A DNA stretch of 13,805 nt from Patescibacteria group bacterium UBA6263 (GTDB taxonomy: Bacteria > Patescibacteriota > Gracilibacteria > Absconditabacterales > Absconditicoccaceae): NCBI GenBank assembly GCA_002441085.1, contig DJVF01000002.1, positions 1 through 13,805 on the forward strand. Direction: 5' to 3'. Of this stretch, positions 1 to 6,766 are shown in pieces. The notes under the pieces are model-generated. The model did not search any database and had not been told where the DNA came from. It saw only the letters and a program-made list of their open reading frames with translations. The stretch's first letter is position 1, and each line of letters starts with the position of its first letter. A program made the translations under genes and the position numbers.

Positions 1-60
1 ATCGTATCAGTCTTTACTATATCAATCTTTATCATATCCATCTTTATCGTATCAGTTTAT
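1..60 (-). repeat. 15-bp in-frame tandem repeat encoding GYDKD pentapeptides
   Basis: Four adjacent 15-bp units of the type atcgtatcagtcttt, with a few substitutions, run from the window edge to about position 60. The period is a multiple of three, so the minus strand reads GYDKD-GYDKD-GYSKD-GYD within the surface protein. The array may continue outside the window. Acidic Asp/Gly-rich short repeats are plausible calcium ligands, but that is inference. Confidence 0.8.
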
Positions 61-2913
61 ATGAAAACCATTATCATCAAAATTAGTCCCATTTAGATTT
101 GTTCAATCAATATTAAATCATGAAGAGTTGTAACTACTTTCTACGCCTCATATCGTATATGTTCATCAAATATTATTTAATCCTAGTTGTACTAGTCATC
201 ATAAATTGGGAAATTGGAGTCTGATATCGCAATTTTGATTTATTCATATTTCAGGACACCCATCTCAATCTTGAAAAAGATTGTAATTTTCTGGTATATC
301 CGGACATAAATCTAAATGATCTGCTACTCAGTCTCCATCTCTATCGTTGAATTTCTCATTAAAATTATTTAAATTCCCCAATAATTTTCTAATATCATCC
401 TCAAATATATCTCAAATTCAATTCAAATTCAAATCCATCTGATCATTATTTGCTATTGGGAAGGCATTATCAAGAGAACAAACTCATATGTGTTTCTTGA
501 GTAAATTTATATCAACATTATTTCTACTCACTCCATCTTCTCACAAATAGTTTCATATACTACAATTTGGATGTTCATATTTTATGATTCATATTATGTT
601 TTTTACTCAATCTCAGTCTATATCATCGTCACATATATCTGGTATTCAATCTTTATCCATATCACATTTAAATTGTCAAATAGTTCATTGCAACATTGAG
701 TCCATACATACATCAGTTCATTTGACTCATACAGTAATTTTTGATTCCATATCTACACATTGATTCACGTAAAGATTAGATTTGAAATTATAAGATCATT
801 TATTGTTGTAAATATGCTCAAATTTTTGAGGTCGAGAGGATATTTCTGGGAACATACTGGTTTCATATAAGTTGTGAGTGTTGACCAATAATGGATAGTT
901 TGGTAAAATCTTTCCAATCACATGTGTTGAAATATCTACTTTGTCATAGCTATTTACTACTGTATTATTTGATTTTACATTATATGCATAACTATCTATA
1001 AAATTTAAGTCTACCACATAAATTGTTATATAATTTGTTATACTTGTTCAGTTTTTTAAAATAATTTTTTGAGATATTGTTTTTATTCATCAGTTTCTAT
1101 AAACATGTTCATAAATTAGTCATTTACTACTGGTTTTGGATCAATCTCATCGATTGGTTTCTATATTTTGTATATCTATTATATCAAATCATCGTATTTT
1201 TGTATCAATTCTAATTTTTTGCCCTATGTTTGGATTCGATACATTTGATTTCAATGACGCTCATTGACTATTATTTCCAACTCATATATTTACTGATGCT
1301 ATTGATTGTAGCTCATCTCATTTGTATCATTTAGCAATTACAAGATATGTTCATTTTTTATTTAAAATCCTTTTAAATCTTTGTCATGGTTTTTTTGATA
1401 TTTCTACTCAGTCACCAAAGTTCCATTTTATTTGATCTAAATCTCATACATTTCTAGTCTCAAATAATATTTCAGTATTTTCTGTCATTCCTCATATTTT
1501 ATCAGTAACTATATATAGTCAATTTTGATTTTTTACATTTTCTCATACCAATAAACTTACCATAGCATCAACGTTTTCCAAATCTCAATAAGCATTAGCT
1601 TTTATTTTGTACATTCAAGGATTGGTAAACGTATGAATTATTTTCTTTCATTCCAATTGAGTATTGTCTCACATATCTCGACTGATTTTATTTACTTTTC
1701 ATTGTGTCTTCGCCTCAAAATTTACTGTTAATGGTGCATTTCATTTCACATTTCAAATATCTATATAGATTCATATTCTTTGATTATCTAAGCCACTATT
1801 TTGTATAAAATTTTTATCAGTTAATTTATCTCGTAATCTTATATTTACGCGACCATTATCATCTACTATTCAAATAGGATTTTTTATTCAATCTCCATTT
1901 ATATCATCATCACATACATCTCATACTCAATCTGTATCTGTGTCTGTCTGATTAGAATTATATTCATGAGGGCAGTTGTCATCAAAATTTGTTATTCAGT
2001 CACAATCATAGTCATTGTCAAAATCACACTTTACGACATTATATAGTTTATAAAATACCTCTAAAACAGTTTTTCAATCTACTAATTTTCATATTTCCAC
2101 ATTTTTTGCTATATCAAAGTTTACTATATCTTGATTGATCAAAGCATTTAATTCTGCTATAGGCCATACTGCTTGTTTTATATTTCATATTTCTTGGAAT
2201 CCACAATCTTTGATATTGAACATACAATACTTCATATAAGTAGCGAAATATTTGGAATCATCTAAATATCCTAATTTATTTAATTTAGCATTTTCATTTA
2301 TATATTCTTTGTCTAATTGATTTAAATATTTTTCAGCATAACTTCATTTTTTGAGTTTATCCATCCATTTTTTTATAGCTTTCCAATCAGCCAAAAAATT
2401 TTTATAAATGTATTTTGCGCTTATATTTATGACTACTTGATAAAATTCTGCCTGAGTAGTATCGCTCTCTCCACAAAATTTTCATCAACATATAGGACTG
2501 GTTTCTGCAGGATATCATCTCATATATTGATTGTCTCATACATAGGCTACACAATAATAATATGTTTTATTTTTGTATAAAGCTCATTTATATTTAATAT
2601 CATCAAAATTTGATCCAGGGATATTCAAAAACGCATCCCAAAATTTATTATCATATTGTGCGATTATTTTTTTGGATGTATTTATACAGTCATTACACTC
2701 TACGGTATTCAATAAATTTGCCAATTCATAACGGGATATTTTGTCTGAGCTTTCTATTTGGCTAACATCTATTCACATAGTATTTAGCTGTTTCTTAAAC
2801 TCTTGATAATCTGCTTTGACGCTGACAGTAAATAATACCAAAAAAATCTGTAACAAAATCAAAATTTTGCCAGTCAGTATTGTAATTTTATTTTTAATGT
2901 TTATTTTACTCAT
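1..2913 (-). CDS. Large secreted/surface protein with TSP3 calcium repeats and PKD domains (3' end outside window)
   Basis: 971 codons are visible with UGA read as Gly; the C-terminus lies beyond position 1. Residues 1-34 form a signal peptide: a Lys-rich start, a hydrophobic core, and a likely cleavage site after VSVKA. Residues around 50-65 (ISRYELANLLN) recall the SLH motif ITRAE, a weak resemblance. Cysteine pairs CNDC, CGGKFC and CMFNIKDC suggest disulfides. Thrombospondin type 3 repeats lie near residues 292-343 (DTDTDGVGDVCDDDINGDGI), 735-770 (DMDKDGIPDICDDD) and 853-888 (DRDGDGVADHLDLCPDIPE). Two PKD/Ig-like domains lie near 394-457 and 462-540; the second has WNFGDG, close to the family's WDFGDG. 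A pentapeptide repeat of GYDKD type begins near 952. Family knowledge: TSP3 loops bind calcium, and PKD domains are typical of extracellular adhesins. I infer a calcium-stabilised surface protein; its ligand is unknown. It has its own consensus promoter. Confidence 0.85.
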
Positions 2914-2924
2914 CCTTGTATATT

Positions 2925-2945
2925 TATAGTCAAAAGATGACTATA
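2925..2945. promoter_or_regulatory. Palindrome overlapping the surface-gene start point (candidate operator)
   Basis: A perfect 8-bp inverted repeat, tatagtca and tgactata, is separated by five bases. It begins two bases past the -10 box of the surface-protein promoter and covers the predicted +1. No T-run follows on the minus strand, so it is not a terminator for the upstream gene. Its position suits a repressor operator, or a small hairpin at the 5' end of the mRNA. No binding protein is identified. Confidence 0.5.
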
Positions 2946-2947
2946 GT

Positions 2948-2976
2948 ATTATATACAAAAATCTTGCTTTTGTCAA
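2948..2976 (-). promoter_or_regulatory. Consensus promoter of the surface-protein gene
   Basis: The minus strand reads TTGACA (2976-2971), a 17-bp spacer, then TATAAT (2953-2948), an exact match to the housekeeping sigma consensus. The start point would be near 2941, leaving a leader of about 28 nt before ATG at 2913. The only purine-rich element, CAAGG, abuts the ATG with no spacing, so it is a doubtful ribosome binding site. Confidence 0.85.
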
Positions 2977-2999
2977 AAAATAACCATTCAAAATTATGA

Positions 3000-3509
3000 T
3001 TAATTATCATATAATTGATTATTTTCAATTCCTCATATCATTACTTCTATCCGATTAGATCACTTTGGATATCTGATATTTTGTAGATGTATAGATGTTA
3101 GTTTATTTAAAAATGATAATCTTTGATTATCATTAAATCTCTTTATCAGATTTATAAGATAAACAAATCTATTATAAGCTAACTTTTTTTTATTGTTTTC
3201 TCATATCAAAGTAGAATGAGATCCGTTTCTCACAAAATGATTTACAACCATTCAGTATTCTATATTAAATTTACCATTTTCTTCTACTTTAAGTAATTCT
3301 ATAAATATATTTATCAATATTATTATTTCTTTTCTTTGGAATCATCATTTAGCAAAAGCCTCTCAGTTGGGTATTTTTTTAAATCATTTATTCTCCCAAA
3401 ATTCCAAATCATTTTGAGTTTTATCGCCTTCAAGATTTGTTATTAGATTTTCTTTGATATTGTTAGCCTTTATAGTTTCTGATGATTCATTTGTTTGTAT
3501 AATTTCCAT
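3000..3509 (-). CDS. Hypothetical protein, 169 aa
   Basis: I do not recognise this family. ATG at 3509 and TAA at 3000 give 169 residues with UGA as Gly (8 of 12 glycines are UGA, so it is well adapted to this genome). The first 35 residues are polar and probably disordered. The middle is mixed: KGGFQRKEIIILINIFIELL is a likely amphipathic helix, followed by a Lys-rich segment (NNKKKLAYNRFVYLINLIKR) that could form a helical bundle. No signal peptide or clear membrane span is present. It lies between uvrB-like and the surface gene, all on minus, but has its own consensus promoter, so a shared function cannot be assumed. It does not encode the missing C-terminal half of UvrB. Confidence 0.75.
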
Positions 3510-3535
3510 TATTTTCAATAACTATAAAATATATA

Positions 3536-3564
3536 ATTATAATATATTATACGATTTTTGTCAA
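3536..3564 (-). promoter_or_regulatory. Consensus promoter of the 169-aa gene
   Basis: The minus strand shows TTGACA (3564-3559), a 17-bp spacer and TATAAT (3541-3536), identical in boxes and spacing to the promoter upstream of the surface gene. Start is expected near 3529, about 20 nt before ATG at 3509. It lies just after the uvrB-like stop codon (3582), so the downstream gene need not depend on uvrB read-through. Confidence 0.8.
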
Positions 3565-3581
3565 AATTTATAAATGTAATA

Positions 3582-5171
3582 TTATTCAGCAAAAATTTCT
3601 TTTATAGGGGCTTTTATTTTGTATCCAGCCATAAATTCTTCTAGATGGGGTCTATTTTTGATTAGTTTATCCAAACTTTTTGCCAATGATTTATAGTTCC
3701 CATCTTTGGGATATACATAAGTTATAGGATCCAACAATCATGTTGGTCTAATAATCTGTTCAACAATTTTTTCAGAGATATTGAGTTCATATTCAGCCGG
3801 TGTGGCAGACAAAAATATTGTCTTGGCATCTATATGTTTTTTAAATAATTTGCTATTCAAGTCATCTTGATATCATAGTTTTTCTTTTAATTTTTCATAA
3901 GTTTCTCATAAAGCATTATTTTTATTTTCTAGTCTTTCTTCTAATACGCGTGATTTATCGCTTATTATTTTCAATTCTTTTTTGCTCCTTTCTTTTAATT
4001 TATTTAAATCAGATTCAACTCGTCATAATTTACTTTCTAACTCGGAAAAGTTTATTGGTCTATGATCTATAGCAGAAGGTAGTCTAAATCAGTATTTGAT
4101 TAGATTGACTTTTCTAGCTCTGTCTCCACTAGGCATCGCTTGAAGTTGCGGTATCGTCATATGAGATTCGTCTATTATCATCAAAAAATCATCCGGAAAA
4201 TATTCAAAAAGTGTACTAGGTGCTTGTCCAGGTATTCTTTTGTCAAAATAAAGAGAATAGTTTTCGATACCATTTACAAATCATGTTTCTTTGATCATTC
4301 TGATATCATATTCTACTCTTTTTTTTATCCTCTCAGCTTCTACTAGCATTCATTTTTTTTCAAATTCTTTTACTCTATTGTTTTTTTCAATATCCATTTT
4401 TATCAAAATATTTTCCAAATCTGACATATCTTGAATAAATTGTGACGCTGGTCGTACTACTATTTTATTTGTTTTGCCCTTATATTCATAGGTTAGCGAA
4501 TCTCTAAGTTCTATCAGTTCAAGTTCTTCTTCATTGAAATGTAGCCTATATAAAAATTTTTCAGTACTAGAAAAAATATCTATTGTTTCTCATTTTACAT
4601 CAAACATACCATGTTCTATCTTGCCGTGTACTGGTTTGTACTGTATATGTAAAAGCTGTTTTTTGAGATCTTTAAATTTGTATTGTTTTCACACTTGCAG
4701 TTGTAGACAATTCTCTTCAAAAAATCTTTTTTGTCACAAGCCATATAGTGATGATACAGAGGCTACTACTATTACATCTTCTCTACTTAGAAGTGAAGCC
4801 ATAGTAGCCAGTCTATACATTTCTATTTCTTGATTTATAGTAGCTTCTTTTTCTATATACAGTCATTGTGCTGGTAGATAAGATTCAGGTTGATAGTAGT
4901 CAAAATACGATACAAAATAATGCACTGCATTATTTGGAAAGAAGTTCTTAAACTCAGTTGCTAGCTGTGCCGCTAGAGTCTTGTTATGTGAAATAACAAG
5001 TGTTGGTTTTTGTATATGATTGATAATATTAGCCATAGTAAAAGTCTTACCAGTTCAGGTAGCTCATAGTAGAGTTATTTTGTCTTTGCCAGATTCAAAA
5101 GATTTTTTGATTTCTTGAATAGCTTTGGGTTGATCTCCAGCAGGGGAGTATGATGATTTTAGTTCAAACAT
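3582..5171 (-). CDS. uvrB: UvrB-like excision nuclease subunit lacking the second helicase lobe
   Basis: UvrB is the DNA-damage-verifying ATPase of nucleotide excision repair; it is loaded by UvrA and recruits UvrC. Residues 1-377 follow the family closely: SYSPAGDQPKAIQ at 7-19, Walker A GATGTGKT at 36-43 (G36 and G39 are UGA), damage-probing beta-hairpin YFDYYQPESYLP at 89-100, DESH at 334-337, and GDRARK...YGFRLPSAIDHRP after it. A Lys/Glu-rich, probably coiled-coil insert of about 66 residues (378-449) then replaces a loop of about 14 before SATP (455-458) and VEQIIRPTGLLDP. The protein ends at residue 529 with KAPIKEIFAE, whereas UvrB is normally about 660-680 residues. Helicase motifs IV-VI and the C-terminal UVR (UvrC-binding) domain are absent and are not encoded in another frame downstream. 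No Shine-Dalgarno precedes ATG at 5171. Confidence 0.9.
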
Positions 5172-5200
5172 AAATAAAATCTATAAGGTCATAAATACTT

Positions 5201-5267
5201 GTCATTGCGAGCTTGCCTGTCGTGTTAGACAGGGTACAGCTTGTCCCGCAAGGCGGGAAAGCAATCT
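5201..5267. repeat. GC-rich palindromic repeat element (REP/MITE-like)
   Basis: A GC-rich block in AT-rich surroundings. Outer arms attgc (5204-5208) and gcaat (5261-5265) enclose two hairpins: cctgtc/gacagg with a 6-nt loop (5216-5233) and tcccgc/gcggga with a 3-nt loop (5244-5258). The edge sequence tcattgcgag...gcaatc resembles dispersed intergenic repeats seen in many bacterial genomes (from memory, not searched). It encodes no protein. It lies between the start of the uvrB-like gene and the UGA-free gene. The rest of the 5172-5395 gap holds only a candidate promoter. Confidence 0.65.
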
Positions 5268-5327
5268 TTATTAAAATTATTTATATATTTAACTAAATCA
5301 TTTCCAATTCCAACGAGAAATTTTGTC

Positions 5328-5355
5328 TTGACTATACATAAATAATATATAAATA
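5328..5355 (+). promoter_or_regulatory. Candidate promoter of the UGA-free gene
   Basis: TTGACT (5328-5333), a 16-bp spacer and TAAATA (5350-5355) lie about 40 bases before ATG at 5396. The -10 box is weak and the area is very AT-rich, so alternative -10 positions such as TATAAA at 5354 (20-bp spacer) cannot be excluded. Confidence 0.45.
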
Positions 5356-5395
5356 TAAATATGTCAATAGTGACAGAACTTCAAATTGCTAACTG

Positions 5396-5872
5396 ATGAA
5401 CAAACGTATCAGCGTCTATGACAGAGACGGTAAACTGTTAAATGAGTTTCAGATAAATTTCTTACAAAGAAAAAAATCTGGACTTAAGCTGGATTTAGAA
5501 GAGTTTTATCTGGAATATGGTAAAGCTATTCCTGAGGATAACATCGAAATGTTGATCCATGAAACAGCACCTTTTACAATTTCCAGTTTGATTGAGTTCG
5601 AAACTCATATCCATAAAGGGAATGATGGTCAACAGTACATCTGTTATCCAAAACAGATACAGACTATGGAAACAGCAATCGAGTTTGCGAAAAACTGGTC
5701 TCTGATTACGGTTTTTCATCTGAAAAATCATGCCGATGTTTCTTGGATTGAATCCTATGGAGATTGGATGGTTGATAATTCAAAAAATGGAATGCAAAAA
5801 CCAGATTCATTTAAACAATTCCCATTGTGGATACAATATGGTTTGCCAAGATGGAGAGCTGAGATAAGCTAA
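5396..5872 (+). CDS. Hypothetical protein, 158 aa, with no UGA codons
   Basis: I do not recognise the family. ATG at 5396 is preceded in frame by TAA at 5390, so the start is well bounded; no Shine-Dalgarno is seen. The product is soluble-looking, 158 residues, without signal peptide or membrane span. It has an N-terminal VYDRDGKLLNEF stretch and a Trp-rich C-terminal half (NWSLITVFHLKN, WIESYGDWMVDN, FPLWIQYGLPRW). All eight glycines use GGN and all five tryptophans use UGG; none uses UGA, which supplies most glycines in the neighbours. Base composition is visibly richer in G+C than adjacent genes. It has its own strong terminator and sits between palindromic repeats and a tRNA gene. I infer fairly recent acquisition from a standard-code donor. 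Function is open. Confidence 0.85.
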   Translation: MNKRISVYDRDGKLLNEFQINFLQRKKSGLKLDLEEFYLEYGKAIPEDNIEMLIHETAPFTISSLIEFETHIHKGNDGQQYICYPKQIQTMETAIEFAKNWSLITVFHLKNHADVSWIESYGDWMVDNSKNGMQKPDSFKQFPLWIQYGLPRWRAEIS

Positions 5873-5896
5873 ACTTATCATCAATATAACTTAATT

Positions 5897-5927
5897 TGTC
5901 AGTCTGTTTCAGACTGACATTTTTTTA
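5897..5927 (+). terminator. Strong intrinsic terminator of the UGA-free gene
   Basis: A perfect 10-bp stem tgtcagtctg/cagactgaca with a 3-nt loop is followed directly by a run of T. It begins 24 bases after the TAA of the 158-aa gene. It is more GC-rich and longer than most terminators in this window. Confidence 0.9.
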
Positions 5928-5929
5928 AT

Positions 5930-5960
5930 AAAAAAAATATAACATTGAATTGATGTTATA
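5930..5960 (-). terminator. Minus-strand terminator of the tRNA-Pro transcript
   Basis: Arms tataacat and atgttata (8 bp, 7-nt loop, 5938-5960) are followed on the minus strand by a T-run (plus-strand A-run 5930-5937). It lies head to head with the plus-strand terminator at 5897-5927 and would end transcription coming from tRNA-Pro. Confidence 0.65.
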
Positions 5961-5972
5961 TTATAATAATTT

Positions 5973-6006
5973 CGGGATGACAGGACTTTTATCCCGATTA
6001 GTCGGG
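5973..6006. repeat. Overlapping GC-rich inverted repeats
   Basis: cgggat (5973-5978) can pair with atcccg (5991-5996), and cccga (5993-5997) can instead pair with tcggg (6002-6006), so the two stems exclude each other. The sequence runs directly into the tRNA-like remnant. It shares a GC-rich, cagg/cctg-containing style with the element at 5201-5267, and is probably the same class of dispersed palindromic repeat. Confidence 0.5.
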
Positions 6007-6007
6007 G

Positions 6008-6064
6008 CGAATCCACTACTTCAAGACCCCTACTCCCGGCGAGCCAGGACAGGCTTGCATTCTA
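6008..6064 (-). pseudogene. tRNA-Pro-like remnant with an insertion in the anticodon loop
   Basis: On minus, TAGAATGCAAG and GGGGTCTTGA match exactly the D-arm/anticodon-stem and anticodon-loop/stem portions of the intact tRNA-Pro at 6097-6170, and GTGGATTCG resembles its T-arm. About 20 extra GC-rich bases (including CTGGCTCGCCGGGAG) sit between the two halves, at the 5' side of the anticodon loop. No acceptor stem or 5' D-arm is present. This looks like a decayed partial duplicate of the tRNA invaded by a palindromic repeat, about 30 bases downstream of the real gene. A functional intron-containing tRNA is unlikely because the ends are missing. Confidence 0.55.
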
Positions 6065-6096
6065 CTAAAATATTTAAATAATAATTTTGTAAGTTT

Positions 6097-6170
6097 TCAG
6101 AGTGGTGGGACTCGAACCCACGACCTCAAGACCCCCAGCCTTGCATTCTAGCCATCTGAACTACACCCTG
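6097..6170 (-). tRNA. tRNA-Pro (anticodon GGG)
   Basis: The acceptor stem CAGGGTG pairs with CACTCTG over 7 bp (one G-U). The anticodon stem CAAGG/TCTTG encloses the loop CTGGGGG, giving anticodon GGG (reads CCC and CCU). The T-arm is GTGGG TTCGAGT CCCAC. C1-G72 and discriminator A73 are the standard proline identity elements. CCA is not encoded: A73 is followed by AAA. It has its own promoter immediately upstream. Confidence 0.95.
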
Positions 6171-6180
6171 TAATTAAAAC

Positions 6181-6209
6181 AATATAAACTTTCCATCTCC
6201 AAAATCCAA
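6181..6209 (-). promoter_or_regulatory. Promoter of tRNA-Pro
   Basis: On minus, TTGGAT (6209-6204), a 17-bp spacer and TATATT (6186-6181) would start transcription near 6174, a few bases before the mature tRNA 5' end at 6170. The spacing is ideal and the placement fits a stable-RNA gene. Confidence 0.65.
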
Positions 6210-6210
6210 T

Positions 6211-6240
6211 AAAAAAAGATGAACTTTCGTTCACCTTTTT
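6211..6240 (-). terminator. Terminator after the ABC exporter-GNAT unit
   Basis: A stem gatgaac/gttcacc (one mismatch, 4-nt loop tttc) lies between an A-run (6211-6217) and a T-run (6236-6240), so it can act in both directions. On minus it begins 18 bases past the GNAT stop at 6258 and insulates the tRNA promoter just downstream. Confidence 0.8.
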
Positions 6241-6257
6241 ATTTTATTTCTAAAAGC

Positions 6258-6737
6258 CTATAATTTCATAATTATAAAATCAATTCATTGAGATTTTGCC
6301 CAGATTCCAGTATGAATTAGTTTTTCTGGGATATCTCTATCAATAGTTTTAAATCATATTTTATTATAATAGTTTTCTAAATCTCTCTTACATGCTAGAT
6401 AAACTCCATTATCTAACTTTTTATCTTTTATGAGCTCTTGTATTATTTTTATTCATAATTTTTTTCATCTCTGATCTTCATTGACTCGGAGTGATGATAT
6501 TTCCATTTGTTTATATCAAATTTCATATATTCTACCAAAAGCAATTACATTTCATTCATTATTTTTGATTACATAAAAATGATATTTTTTAATTTCATGA
6601 CTAGATAATTCTGTTTTGTTGATTATATTTTTGATATATTGATAATCACTGTCTTTTATTTCTTTTTCAAAATATATACCTTCGCAATCTTTGTTAATCA
6701 TATCATTTGAATTTCTATATGAATTTAATGAATACAT
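6258..6737 (-). CDS. GNAT-family N-acetyltransferase, 159 aa
   Basis: GNAT enzymes move an acetyl group from acetyl-CoA to an amine on a small molecule or protein. Under UGA = Gly the frame runs from ATG at 6737 to TAG at 6258. Motif A is visible as ISSLRVNEDQRGKKLGIKII (residues 80-99), with the R-G-K-K-L-G pyrophosphate loop at 90-95, and motif B as NYYNKIGFKTI near 122-132, the usual position of the catalytic or structural tyrosine. Length is normal for a single-domain GNAT. The start lies 29 bases after the ABC exporter stop on the same strand, and a terminator follows, so the two form one unit. Pairing an exporter with an acetyltransferase recalls antibiotic or toxin self-protection, but the substrate cannot be told from sequence. 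Confidence 0.85.
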
Positions 6738-6766
6738 TTATTTATATTAAAATATAAATTACATTT

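Noticed and set aside
1..60. A CRISPR array.
   Set aside because: The units are 15 bp, contiguous without spacers and in frame with a coding sequence.
3000..3509. The missing C-terminal lobe of UvrB as a separate gene.
   Set aside because: No helicase motif V/VI pattern (such as G.NLLREGLD or Q..GRA.R) and no UVR domain appear in its translation.
4534..4833. A plus-strand open frame of 99 codons.
   Set aside because: It lies antisense within the uvrB-like gene, matches no family and is Cys/Ser-rich, as expected of a shadow frame.
6008..6064. A tRNA gene with an intron in the anticodon loop.
   Set aside because: The insert is far too short for a group I intron, and the acceptor stem and 5' half are missing, so a remnant is the simpler reading.
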